A DNA stretch of 64,000 nucleotides, from NCBI RefSeq assembly GCF_013204855.1, contig NZ_JABMKZ010000005.1, positions 186,001 through 250,000 on the forward strand, read 5' to 3'. The translations under genes were made by a program, and so were the position numbers. The notes below the pieces were generated by a model. That model searched no databases and was not told the origin of the DNA. It worked only from the letters and a program-made list of their open reading frames with translations. Within the stretch, counting starts at the first letter, position 1, and each line of letters begins with the position of its first letter. Shown piece by piece: positions 7,660-15,565 of the stretch. The stretch is from Paenibacillus alba. Lineage in GTDB: Bacteria > Bacillota > Bacilli > Paenibacillales > NBRC-103111.

Positions 7660-7680
7660 GAGGGGGGCTCCCCCCCTTCT
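7660..7680 (+). terminator. Attenuator hairpin between binding protein and permeases
   Basis: AGAGGGG and CCCCTTCT flank a GC-rich loop, giving a strong stem without a long T-run. A partial stop here would make more binding protein than permease, as is common in such operons. Confidence 0.5.
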
Positions 7681-7698
7681 ATTTCTAGGGAGGACAAC

Positions 7699-8577
7699 GT
7701 GAAGCATACCGTATCGAAAGAGCAGTGGGCTGCTTATGGATTTGTATCTCCAGCGGCTATCATTTTGCTGTTGTTGGTCACTTATCCATTGATCTATGGC
7801 GCATATATCAGTTTTTTTAACACGAATCTTGTGAACAAATGGGATTTTGTCGGCATTCATCAATATATCGATATTTTCTCTAATTGGGAATTTGTCGGGA
7901 AAATCTTTTTAACACTCAAGTATACGTTTTTTACCGTTGTTGGACATTTTGTCCTCGGTATCATTCTTGCTTTGGTCTTAAATATGGACCTGCGAGGGCG
8001 CACTTTTTTCAGAGCGATTCTGATTCTCCCTTGGCTTCTTCCAGAAGTCGTTGTAGGTTTGCTTTGGAAATGGTTGTTCAACCCGATGTACGGTTTGTTC
8101 AATTATATTTTGATGGATCTTCATCTCATTTCTGATCCGGTTTCTTGGTTGGGAGACACTTACTTTGCTTTTATCGCGGTTACGATTGTTTGCATCTGGA
8201 AAGGCTATCCAATGGTCATGCTTCTGGTGCTGGCAGGTCTTCAATCCATTTCGCAGGATACCTATGAAGCGGCCAAAATCGATGGATGCAATCGAATGCA
8301 ATCTTTCCGCTATGTGACTGTTCCAGGGCTAATGCCAGTGCTGTTAGTAACATTGATTCTGGACACAGTGTGGTGGTTCAAACATTTCACGATGATATGG
8401 ATTTTGACAGAAGGCGGTCCAGGAGACGCTACGAATGTAGTCAGTATCGATATCTTTAAGCAAGCGTTCCAATATTTTGATTTTGGTAAAGCAGCAGCGA
8501 TGGCTGTCATCGTTTTCTTCGTATGCTTCTTGATTGGATATGTTTATAGGAGGGTGTTCAGCAGTGCCAACGAGTAG
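7699..8577 (+). CDS. Carbohydrate ABC permease, MalF type
   Basis: A 292-residue inner-membrane permease with GTG start preceded by AGGGAGGA. Six hydrophobic segments are visible and the EAA loop that contacts the ATPase reads YEAAKIDGCNRMQSFRYVT followed by VPGL (about residues 191-215). It is the first of the two permeases that form the channel for the sugar delivered by the lipoprotein at 6306. It overlaps the next permease gene by 14 bases, so the two are translationally coupled. Confidence 0.93.
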   Translation: MKHTVSKEQWAAYGFVSPAAIILLLLVTYPLIYGAYISFFNTNLVNKWDFVGIHQYIDIFSNWEFVGKIFLTLKYTFFTVVGHFVLGIILALVLNMDLRGRTFFRAILILPWLLPEVVVGLLWKWLFNPMYGLFNYILMDLHLISDPVSWLGDTYFAFIAVTIVCIWKGYPMVMLLVLAGLQSISQDTYEAAKIDGCNRMQSFRYVTVPGLMPVLLVTLILDTVWWFKHFTMIWILTEGGPGDATNVVSIDIFKQAFQYFDFGKAAAMAVIVFFVCFLIGYVYRRVFSSANE

Positions 8578-9406
8578 AGGGAAAAAATTGTTGTTCAACT
8601 CTTCCATGTACGCCATTTTGATCATTGCTTCACTGCTTGTTTTGATTCCTGTCTTATGGATGCTGTCTACCGCGTTAAAACCAGCACAGGAAGTTATGGT
8701 GACTCCACCTCAGTGGATTCCGGAGCATATTTCATTCGAAGCATTCTCAAGAATCTGGAAGGATTATCCTTTCGGCACGTACTTTATGAACAGCACGTAT
8801 ATCGTGCTTGTCTCAACCGGTGTTTCTTTAGTGTTCTCCGCCTTGGCGGGATATGGGGCATCACGGTTCAACTTTCGGGGGAAAGGGTCATTTCTAACAT
8901 TTTTGCTCATTACTCAGATGTTCCCATCGATTATGTTGTTGATTCCTTTCTATAAAGTACTGCAGAAGTTAGGTTTGATTGACTCGCACTTGGGCTTAAT
9001 TGTCGTGTACATTTCTTTTTCTATCCCATTTTGTACGTGGATGATGTTAGGATTTTTCCAAGGGATACCCAAAGAACTGGATGAAGCAGCGAAAATTGAC
9101 GGCTGCGGCAAGATTCGTACGTTTGTGCAAATTATTTTGCCATTGTCTTTACCGGGATTGGCTGCAACGGCTATTTATTCGCTTATCGTCGGATGGAATG
9201 AGTATATGTTTGCCTTCATTCTCACGACCTCTGATAACATGAAGACCTTGCCGGTAGGAATCGGGCAGTTGAACGGATTTTATAAAATTGTTTGGAATGA
9301 TTTAATGGCAGCATCGATTGTTTCCAGTTTGCCTTTGATAATTTTGTTCCTATTCTTGCAAAAGTATTTTATTAGCAGTCTGACAGCAGGAGCTGTAAAA
9401 CAATAG
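8564..9406 (+). CDS. Carbohydrate ABC permease, MalG type
   Basis: About 280 residues, starting at GTG 8564 because AGGAGGG (8549-8555) lies nine bases upstream inside the previous gene. Six membrane segments and the EAA loop (LDEAAKIDGCGKIRTFVQI) are present; the final residues resemble the usual MalG end with a hydrophobic helix and a short AGAVKQ tail. It pairs with the MalF-type permease in the importer. Nothing unusual apart from the overlap. Confidence 0.93.
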   Translation: MPTSRGKKLLFNSSMYAILIIASLLVLIPVLWMLSTALKPAQEVMVTPPQWIPEHISFEAFSRIWKDYPFGTYFMNSTYIVLVSTGVSLVFSALAGYGASRFNFRGKGSFLTFLLITQMFPSIMLLIPFYKVLQKLGLIDSHLGLIVVYISFSIPFCTWMMLGFFQGIPKELDEAAKIDGCGKIRTFVQIILPLSLPGLAATAIYSLIVGWNEYMFAFILTTSDNMKTLPVGIGQLNGFYKIVWNDLMAASIVSSLPLIILFLFLQKYFISSLTAGAVKQ

Positions 9407-9437
9407 AGATAGATATACGGATAAGGGAGAGAATTAT

Positions 9438-10634
9438 ATGATTATGATCCGCGATGTTAAAGCAATACTGACCGCTCCAGAGGGGATTAATTTGGTTGTG
9501 GTGAAAATTGAAACCTCAGAGCCCGGCTTGTATGGCCTCGGCTGCGCAACATTTACACAGCGTTATTTGACCGTAGCTTCAGCTATAGAAGACCACTTGA
9601 AGCCGTTCTTGATTGGCAAGGATGTGCAGCGAATTGAAGATATATGGCAAACGGCCATGGTCAGCGGCTACTGGAGAAATGGACCGGAATTCAATAATGC
9701 CTTGTCCGGAGTAGATATGGCCTTGTGGGATATAAAAGGGAAAATCGCGGGGCTGCCGGTGTATCAGCTGCTTGGCGGGAAGTGCCGAGAAGGGGCTGCC
9801 ATATATAAACATGCCGATGGCGGCAACAAAGAGGAAGTAGAGAAAAACGTGCGCGCCTGCTTGGAAGAAGGCTATCGTTATGTCCGCTGCCAAATGGGCT
9901 TGTATGGTGGACGTGATCACAAAATCGTGAAGCCGGATAACGCGTTGGACGGTGTTTACTATGATCCAAAGGTATATATGAGAGGCATTGTTGACATGTT
10001 CGAACATCTGCGCAGCACAATAGGCTGGGAAGCAGAGCTGATTCATGATATTCATGAACGATTGACACCGATCGATGCGGTAGGTTTTGCCAAACAGCTT
10101 GAGAAATTCCAGTTGTTCTATCTGGAGGATGCACTGCCTCCGGAGCAAATCGAATGGTTTAAACTCATTCGCCAACACACGACAACGCCTATCGCGATGG
10201 GGGAATTGTTTAATAATCCGAACGAATGGATGCCATTGATCTCAGGACGCTTGATTGATTATATTCGTATCCATGTAAGTCAAATTGGCGGAATCACACC
10301 AGCCAAAAAGATGATTTCACTTTGCGAGGCTTATGGCATTCGCACAGCATGGCACGGTCCTGGCGATGTTTCTCCAGTCGGGCATGCGGCTAATGTTCAT
10401 TTGGATGTCAGCAGCATCAATTTCGGCATTCAGGAATGGAACGGTTTTAAAGACGAAATTCACGAGGTTTTCTCGGGTATACCTGTTGCCAGAAACGGAT
10501 ACGTGTACCCGAATGAGAAACCAGGCCTAGGTATTGACATCGATGAGAAAATGGCTGCCAAGTTTCCTTGTGAGAACGTTGTTCCGGCTTGGACGCTGGC
10601 TCGTCTGCCAGATGGCACTTCCGCCCGTCCTTAA
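9438..10634 (+). CDS. Enolase-superfamily dehydratase, mannonate dehydratase/RspA-like
   Basis: A 398-residue member of the mandelate racemase/muconate lactonising enzyme family. Motifs specific for the ManD/RspA subgroup are seen: HDIHERLTP, YLEDALPPEQ, MGELFNN, RIHVSQIGGITPAKK and AWHGPGDVSPVGHAANVHLD. Asp, Glu and Glu of the first three motifs are the metal ligands, and the two histidines belong to the active site. These enzymes dehydrate mannonate or gluconate to 2-keto-3-deoxygluconate, though some members are catalytically weak. Last gene of the GntR-controlled import operon, 31 bases after the permease, which supports a sugar-acid pathway. The exact substrate cannot be fixed from sequence. 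Confidence 0.85.
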   Translation: MIMIRDVKAILTAPEGINLVVVKIETSEPGLYGLGCATFTQRYLTVASAIEDHLKPFLIGKDVQRIEDIWQTAMVSGYWRNGPEFNNALSGVDMALWDIKGKIAGLPVYQLLGGKCREGAAIYKHADGGNKEEVEKNVRACLEEGYRYVRCQMGLYGGRDHKIVKPDNALDGVYYDPKVYMRGIVDMFEHLRSTIGWEAELIHDIHERLTPIDAVGFAKQLEKFQLFYLEDALPPEQIEWFKLIRQHTTTPIAMGELFNNPNEWMPLISGRLIDYIRIHVSQIGGITPAKKMISLCEAYGIRTAWHGPGDVSPVGHAANVHLDVSSINFGIQEWNGFKDEIHEVFSGIPVARNGYVYPNEKPGLGIDIDEKMAAKFPCENVVPAWTLARLPDGTSARP

Positions 10635-10673
10635 TCGCGAAAGATTATTGTTCAGAAACAACCCATCTTCAAT

Positions 10674-10716
10674 AAAAACTGCTAGTGCCTTCGCGATGAG
10701 GCTTAGCAGTTTTTTG
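10674..10716 (+). terminator. Terminator of sugar-acid operon
   Basis: AAAACTGCTA and TAGCAGTTTTTT, with an inner GCCT/AGGC pairing, form a long stem ending in a T-run. Confidence 0.85.
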
Positions 10717-10886
10717 TTGTATTTGGATATGACGTATAGGGTGGATTGCAACGCAGCCGTCCGTTCCTCTCTGTCGAACCTTTATTTTGTTTTGCCATAT
10801 TGGCGTAACATAGCGATTGTATGATTGTTCGTAAAGCGTTATTGATGCAATTTTAACAATTAATGAGTTCATGGGAGGAACGAACA

Positions 10887-11873
10887 TTGAAAAACAAAAC
10901 GATATTAGTTACCGGAGGAACAGGGTCTTGGGGAAGAGAGCTTGTAAAGAGGCTATTGGAAAAAGAACCTAAGGAAATTCGTGTGTTTTCCCGGAATGAG
11001 GCCCTTCAAGTAGAAATGAAACAGGAATTTCATCATCATCCAAAATTAACTTTTATCATTGGAGATATTCGCGATAAAGATGAGATTATGCAGGCTTGTC
11101 AGCATGTGGATTATATTTATCACTTAGCTGCTTTAAAGCATGTGCCAATCTGTGAAGAGCAGCCGGACAGTGCGATGAAAACGAATGTAATGGGGACCCA
11201 ACATGTCATTCAAGCGGCTATTAAAAATGAGGTTGAAAAAGTGATTTATGTGTCCACGGATAAAGCCTCCCATCCATCTAGTACATATGGAATGACAAAA
11301 GCACTCGGAGAGAAGCTGATTGTTCATGCCAATTTAAGAGACAGCAAAACTCAATTTATATGCGTGCGAAGTGGAAATGTCCTAGGGTCGGCGGGCAGTG
11401 TAGTTCCAATCTTTAAACAACGAATTGAAAAGGGAGTTGAAATTAATTTAACCGATTCGAGAATGACTCGATTTTTTATAACGTTGGAAGATGCTATTGC
11501 ACTGCTGTTTAAAGCGACAATAGAAAGTAGAGGAGGGGAAGTTTATGTTTTGAAAATGCCAGCTTGCAGCATTAAGGATCTTGCACAAGTACTAATTGAA
11601 GATTTATCAACGGCAGAAATCCCCATCCATGTAACAGGGGCTCGTCCTGGTGAGAGTCTGAATGAAACGCTTATTTCCGAGTTCGAAAGCAGCAATTCCA
11701 TCAGCCTTGATGATCACTACTATGTGATTCTACCCCCTTTTCTTATAGAAGGATTACAAGAATCCTATGCTACAAGCATTCCCGTGGAATTTCATAGTTA
11801 CCATTCTGATCATTCATTGATGAGTAAGCAAGAAATAAGAGGAATGTTGCAAAAAGGTGGTTTCTTGGCATGA
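10887..11873 (+). CDS. UDP-N-acetylglucosamine 4,6-dehydratase-like SDR enzyme
   Basis: A 328-residue extended short-chain dehydrogenase. TTG 10887 is the likely start because GGGAGGA ends seven bases upstream and the NAD-binding strand follows at once (ILVTGGTGSWGRELV). LAALKHVPICEEQP, VSTDKASHPSSTYGMTK (YxxxK catalytic pair) and NVLGSAGSVVPIF are characteristic of the PseB/FlaA1/CapE group that turns UDP-GlcNAc into a 4-keto-6-deoxy sugar. The stop codon overlaps the start of the MurG paralogue (ATGA), so the two act together. The likely end product is an unusual sugar nucleotide used by that transferase or by a surface glycan pathway. Confidence 0.85.
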   Translation: MKNKTILVTGGTGSWGRELVKRLLEKEPKEIRVFSRNEALQVEMKQEFHHHPKLTFIIGDIRDKDEIMQACQHVDYIYHLAALKHVPICEEQPDSAMKTNVMGTQHVIQAAIKNEVEKVIYVSTDKASHPSSTYGMTKALGEKLIVHANLRDSKTQFICVRSGNVLGSAGSVVPIFKQRIEKGVEINLTDSRMTRFFITLEDAIALLFKATIESRGGEVYVLKMPACSIKDLAQVLIEDLSTAEIPIHVTGARPGESLNETLISEFESSNSISLDDHYYVILPPFLIEGLQESYATSIPVEFHSYHSDHSLMSKQEIRGMLQKGGFLA

Positions 11874-12949
11874 AACAAACGATCGTATTCACCGGAGGCG
11901 GCTCGGCAGGCCATGTATCAGGAAATCTTGTACTGATTCCCAAGTGTGCAGAAGAGAAGTGGGACATCCATTATATAGGATCTGAACAGGGAATTGAGAG
12001 AATGCTTGTGTCCGACTGCCAAGAAGTGAAGTACCATGCTATTTCTACAGGCAAGCTGAGACGGTATTTCTCTTGGAAAAATGGGATAGACATATTTAAA
12101 GTCATGCGAGGCATTTGTCAATCTTACCGACTCATCAAAAAATTGAAGCCGAATGTCATTTTCTCAAAAGGCGGTTTTGTTGCTGTACCCGTTGTGCTCG
12201 GGGCGAGACTCAATAAAGTGCCTATTATTATTTATGAACCAGATCTTAATTTGGGGCTTGCTAATAAAATTTCCCTGCCATTTGCCACATATATGTGTAC
12301 CGCATTTCACGAAACAGCAAAGAAACCCCATTATCGGAAAGCGATTTATGTGGGGCCTATCATCAAAGAAGCGCATAAATCTGGTAACACTGTACGCGGA
12401 TTAGCCGCCTGTGGTTTTACTTCCGAGAAGCCAGTTCTTCTTATTATGGGAGGCAGCCAGGGGGCGCATAGCATTAACCAAATGGTGAAAAGTGTACTCA
12501 ATCAACTTGTAGACCATTTCCAAGTTATTCATATCTGCGGGAAAGGTAAAGTAGATGATTCTCTCTCTATTCCCGGTTATAAGTCTTATGAATTTGTGAG
12601 AGAAGAGCTGCCTGATTTATTGGCTGCGGCAGCTATCATCGTTTCCCGTGCAGGTTCCAACTCCATTATGGAGCTGCTCGCTTTACAGAAACCTATGTTG
12701 TTAATTCCACATACGAATGGTGGAAGCCGATCAGGACAACTTGTCAATGCTCAGTATTTTCAACAGGCAGGTTATGCTGATATGCTGCTTGAAGAACAAA
12801 TGACAGCTCAAAGCTTTATGAAGGCGATTAAGCAGCTGTATGAGAATCGGTTCGAATACATTGCCAAAATGAAAAAACATGATCATGGCGGTGGAGCTGC
12901 TGTGGTCATGGATTTGATCAGGGGAGGACGAAGCGGGCTAGGCGATTAA
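11870..12949 (+). CDS. MurG paralogue (GT28 glycosyltransferase)
   Basis: A 359-residue GT28 protein. The N-terminal loop TGGGSAGHVSGNL, the lipid-facing segment SKGGFVAVPVVLGA, and the sugar-nucleotide motif MGGSQGAHSINQ with VSRAGSNSIMELLAL are all MurG-like; HTNGGSRSGQLVNA replaces the usual end of the donor site. MurG adds GlcNAc to lipid I. The main murG normally sits in the dcw cluster, so this copy, fused by overlap to a 4,6-dehydratase gene, probably transfers a different sugar or acts on a different lipid-linked acceptor. That reassignment is inference. It may alternatively be a sporulation-phase backup MurG. Confidence 0.85.
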   Translation: MKQTIVFTGGGSAGHVSGNLVLIPKCAEEKWDIHYIGSEQGIERMLVSDCQEVKYHAISTGKLRRYFSWKNGIDIFKVMRGICQSYRLIKKLKPNVIFSKGGFVAVPVVLGARLNKVPIIIYEPDLNLGLANKISLPFATYMCTAFHETAKKPHYRKAIYVGPIIKEAHKSGNTVRGLAACGFTSEKPVLLIMGGSQGAHSINQMVKSVLNQLVDHFQVIHICGKGKVDDSLSIPGYKSYEFVREELPDLLAAAAIIVSRAGSNSIMELLALQKPMLLIPHTNGGSRSGQLVNAQYFQQAGYADMLLEEQMTAQSFMKAIKQLYENRFEYIAKMKKHDHGGGAAVVMDLIRGGRSGLGD

Positions 12950-12970
12950 GTGAGGTTAGACAGCTGAGAA

Positions 12971-13005
12971 AAGGAGCCGGACTCTATAAGGAGGACCGGT
13001 TTCTT
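12971..13005 (+). terminator. Possible terminator after MurG paralogue
   Basis: AAGGAGCCGG and CCGGTTTCTT can pair over ten positions with two G-T pairs. Weak T-run. Confidence 0.4.
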
Positions 13006-13046
13006 GTGATGATATGTTTCTTTTGCATACCCTACAAAAAAAATGC

Positions 13047-13075
13047 TACACAGCACGAATAGACTTTATTATAAT
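13047..13075 (+). promoter_or_regulatory. Promoter P1 upstream of DUF3870/dpp region
   Basis: TACACA (13047-13052), 17-bp spacer, TATAAT (13070-13075). The -10 is perfect and the -35 matches four of six positions. Confidence 0.55.
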
Positions 13076-13090
13076 GTAACTATATGAATC

Positions 13091-13105
13091 AATTTTTTGT
13101 AAATA
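13091..13105. promoter_or_regulatory. Candidate CodY site downstream of P1
   Basis: AATTTTTTGTAAATA matches the CodY consensus at 12 of 15 positions and lies about 15 bases past the P1 -10 box, where a bound repressor would block transcription. The B. subtilis dpp operon is a classic CodY target, which supports the reading. Confidence 0.4.
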
Positions 13106-13110
13106 AAGTC

Positions 13111-13146
13111 AAAGGAGGATTTTTGGAAGCGCATTCTAACGGGTAA
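13111..13146 (+). other. Strong ribosome site with 7-codon mini-ORF
   Basis: AAAGGAGG (13111-13118) is followed after four bases by TTG GAA GCG CAT TCT AAC GGG TAA. It may be a leader peptide or an orphan ribosome site left from a lost gene; no other start lies at a suitable distance. Confidence 0.3.
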
Positions 13147-13168
13147 ATTGAACGATGTTCAAATTCTA

Positions 13169-13197
13169 TTTACAACATGTGAATTCGATGTTAGAAT
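13169..13197 (+). promoter_or_regulatory. Promoter P2 upstream of DUF3870 gene
   Basis: TTTACA (13169-13174), 17-bp spacer, TAGAAT (13192-13197). A transcript from here would have a leader of about 100 bases that can fold as described at 13228-13282. Confidence 0.65.
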
Positions 13198-13227
13198 ATG
13201 TTACATCATTAGTGATCTGACTTCTGG

Positions 13228-13282
13228 CGGTCGTAGGGAGACCGAAACTCTTCCCACATCCCGCTCGAAAATCGAACAGAGT
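13228..13282 (+). ncRNA. Structured 5' leader of DUF3870 gene (unassigned)
   Basis: CGGTC/GACCG (13228-13232, 13240-13244) closes a loop GTAGGGA; ACTCT/AGAGT (13247-13251, 13278-13282) closes a second arm with an inner CGA/TCG stem. The first loop's GGGA can pair with TCCC at 13252-13255, giving a pseudoknot-like fold. I do not recognise a known riboswitch class. The structure is read by eye and is not supported by alignment. Confidence 0.3.
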
Positions 13283-13302
13283 ACTAATAGGAGAGTGGCC
13301 GT

Positions 13303-13659
13303 TTGTTATACGACAAAGACACGATTTATATTATCGGCGACGCGCAAGCTTCCGTGAACAATCCGATTACCCAGCAGTACAACGCATTTTTCATTGGACT
13401 TGTTGTAGATACGACAAGCCATAAAATTGTTGATGCAGGATGTTCATCCACCATTCCGCTCACATCGGATTTTGTCCGTTCCATCTTCATTGGGCATAAT
13501 ATGCTTCTCCTTGATGTGGTGTCGGAGGAAATCCGCCAGAGATACCATGGATCATCCCAGAAGGCTCTGGTCGTAGCGTATAAAGACGCACAAAAAAAAT
13601 ACAAATTAGCACTTAACGGCCGGGAAGATCAGGGCTTTCAATCTTCCGGTACAGTGTAA
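13303..13659 (+). CDS. DUF3870 domain protein
   Basis: A 118-residue soluble protein matching the DUF3870 family: NPITQQYNAFFIGLVVDTTS, CSSTIPLTSDFVRSIFIGHN and RYHGSSQKALVVAYKDAQKK are the conserved stretches. The start is TTG 13303 with GGAGAG about seven bases upstream; no in-frame ATG exists. The function of the family is unknown. A strong terminator separates it from dppA, but no clear promoter lies between them, so part of the dpp transcription may read through from here. That would link it to peptide recycling, as inference only. Confidence 0.75.
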   Translation: MLYDKDTIYIIGDAQASVNNPITQQYNAFFIGLVVDTTSHKIVDAGCSSTIPLTSDFVRSIFIGHNMLLLDVVSEEIRQRYHGSSQKALVVAYKDAQKKYKLALNGREDQGFQSSGTV

Positions 13660-13698
13660 GCTGCTTTATTTATCCGTATGGCAACATACCCGTAAATA

Positions 13699-13756
13699 AA
13701 ACCCAGCAAATGGTTTCTTGGGATGAATGCTCCCGAGGCTGTTTGCTGGGTTTTTG
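13699..13756 (+). terminator. Terminator/attenuator between DUF3870 gene and dppA
   Basis: AACCCAGCAAA (13700-13710) pairs with TTTGCTGGGTTTTT starting at 13742, with an inner CTTGGGA/TCCCGAG pairing. Only 27 bases separate it from dppA, too few for a convincing separate promoter. Confidence 0.85.
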
Positions 13757-13783
13757 CTACCTTACAATATGGGAGGACAACCT

Positions 13784-14608
13784 ATGAAACTTTATATTTC
13801 CATTGATATGGAAGGGATAACGGGACTTGTTGATAACACGTTCATCGATTCCAGACAGTACAATTACACACGCGGGCAGCACATCATGACGGATGAAGCC
13901 AATCATGTCATAGGAACTGCTTTTGAAGAAGGCTGCAAGGAAGTTATCGTGAATGACAGTCACTCCAAAATGAACAATCTGTTAATCGAGAAGCTGCATC
14001 CCGAAACCCAGCTGATCTCAGGTGACGTGAAGCCTTTTTCCATGGTACAGGGACTGGATAGCTCCTTCGCAGGAGCGGCTTTTCTAGGCTACCATACTAG
14101 AGCAGCCACCAAAGGTGTGCTTAGCCATACGATGATTTTTGGTGTTCGTAATATGTACATAAATGACAGAGTCATTGGCGAGCTCGGTTTTAATGCTTAT
14201 GTTGCCGGTCATTTTGGCGTTCCTGTGCTATTAGTGGCTGGGGACGATGAAACCGCGATTGAAGCGGAAGAGCTTATTCCGGGTATTACGACAGCGATTG
14301 TGAAAAAGCGGATATCGCGAACGTCGGCTGTGTGCTTAACCCCCGAAAAAAGCGGGCAGCTGCTCCGCCATAAAACGAAGGAGGCGCTGGCTAACCGCAG
14401 CAGAGTAAAGCCGCTTGTACCGCCGGATCATCCGGTGTTGAAGATTGAATTTGCCAACTATGGCCAAGCGGAGTGGGCTCACCTGATGCCGGGTACGTCT
14501 ATAGATGATAACAGCCCTACGGTTACTTTTCAGGCTAAAAATATGTTGGAAGCCTACCAAGCCATGTTGGTTATGACGGAATTGGCGATGAGAACGGCAT
14601 TTTGTTAA
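13784..14608 (+). CDS. dppA: D-aminopeptidase, M55 family
   Basis: A 274-residue zinc aminopeptidase releasing D-amino acids (D-Ala) from the N-terminus of peptides. ATG 13784 follows GGGAGGACAACCT; earlier in-frame codons lie inside the terminator. The residues known for B. subtilis DppA occur at the same numbers: Asp8 and Glu10 (SIDMEG), His60 (NDSHSKM), His104 (GYHTRA), His115 (LSHTM) and Glu133 (VIGELGF). The enzyme forms a decamer in known members. First gene of the dpp-ykf run, so the imported D-Ala-containing peptides are probably wall fragments. Confidence 0.95.
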   Translation: MKLYISIDMEGITGLVDNTFIDSRQYNYTRGQHIMTDEANHVIGTAFEEGCKEVIVNDSHSKMNNLLIEKLHPETQLISGDVKPFSMVQGLDSSFAGAAFLGYHTRAATKGVLSHTMIFGVRNMYINDRVIGELGFNAYVAGHFGVPVLLVAGDDETAIEAEELIPGITTAIVKKRISRTSAVCLTPEKSGQLLRHKTKEALANRSRVKPLVPPDHPVLKIEFANYGQAEWAHLMPGTSIDDNSPTVTFQAKNMLEAYQAMLVMTELAMRTAFC

Positions 14609-14629
14609 AAAGCGGGAGCAGGTGATAGC

Positions 14630-15562
14630 GTGACACAATATATTGTTCGCAGGTTTATCTCCATGATTGTCACACTGTGGCTAATTATTACGGTTACTTT
14701 TGCACTGATGCACGCTGTTCCGGGGTCGCCTTTCGAAAAAGACGGCAAGAATTCGAATCCGACGGCGGTTCAGAACATGATGGAATTTTACCATTTGGAC
14801 CAACCCATTACGACGCAGTACCTGCTTTATTTAAAATCGCTGCTTTCCTTGGACCTCGGACCTTCCATTGGCCACTTTCCCGATACGGTGAATGCCATGA
14901 TCAGCCGTGGATTCCCAGTTTCATTTAAACTCGGTACGGTGTCCATTCTTATTTCTATCGTCACCGGTATCGCGCTCGGAACGGTCGCCGCACTCCGGCA
15001 GAACCGAATGATCGATTACCTCGCCATGATTTTTGCGGTTATCGGCATTGCGGTACCTAACTTCATTGTAGCGACCTTGCTGATCAAATATGTGGCTGTC
15101 GAGTGGAAGCTCCTTCCGGTAGCCACTTGGGGGACCTGGAAGCATGTTGTCCTTCCCGCACTTGCCTTGTCAACTGGCCCCCTTGCGATTATTGCCAGAT
15201 TGACAAGAGCAAGCATGTTGGAGGTGCTGACCGCCGACTACATCGAAACGGCAAGGGCCAAAGGGCTGTCCCCTGCTACGATCGTCATCAAGCATGCGCT
15301 CCGCAATGCGGTGCTTCCGGTCGTTACCTTGCTCGGCGCGTTGGTAGCCAACGTTCTTACGGGGAGTTTTGTGATTGAAAAGATTTTCGCCATTCCGGGA
15401 ATGGGCAAATATTTCGTCGATGGCATTAATAATCGCGATTACTCGCTCATTATGGGGACGACTGTATTCTATAGCGCTCTATTAGTCATTATGATGTTCC
15501 TGGTGGATATTACCTATGGGCTCATTGACCCTCGCATCAAGCTGCACAGGAAGGAGGGTTAA
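14630..15562 (+). CDS. dppB: Dipeptide ABC transporter permease DppB
   Basis: A 310-residue permease of the DppB/OppB type. It begins at GTG 14630 behind GGGAGCAGGTGA. The N-terminal helix plus the periplasmic region and the EAA loop (ADYIETARAKGLSPATIVIK) near residue 203 are normal, and it ends in DPRIKLH as in most DppB proteins. It pairs with the DppC protein encoded three bases downstream to form the membrane channel. Confidence 0.93.
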   Translation: MTQYIVRRFISMIVTLWLIITVTFALMHAVPGSPFEKDGKNSNPTAVQNMMEFYHLDQPITTQYLLYLKSLLSLDLGPSIGHFPDTVNAMISRGFPVSFKLGTVSILISIVTGIALGTVAALRQNRMIDYLAMIFAVIGIAVPNFIVATLLIKYVAVEWKLLPVATWGTWKHVVLPALALSTGPLAIIARLTRASMLEVLTADYIETARAKGLSPATIVIKHALRNAVLPVVTLLGALVANVLTGSFVIEKIFAIPGMGKYFVDGINNRDYSLIMGTTVFYSALLVIMMFLVDITYGLIDPRIKLHRKEG

Positions 15563-15565
15563 CCG

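Noticed and set aside
9579..10178. 199-codon minus-strand frame in the dehydratase gene
   Set aside because: The plus strand encodes a motif-complete enolase-superfamily enzyme; the minus frame shows no family features.
13221..13300. Resemblance to the 5S rRNA core (CTGGCGG, TCCCACATCCCG, GGAGAGT)
   Set aside because: Similarity is patchy, about 30 bases too short, helix I does not close, and the segment lies in a well-placed 5' leader. Kept only as an unassigned structured leader.
13148..13357. Plus-strand frame starting TTG 13148 (about 69 codons)
   Set aside because: It crosses promoter P2 and the structured leader and overlaps the DUF3870 gene in another frame; the only strong ribosome site is 30 bases away.
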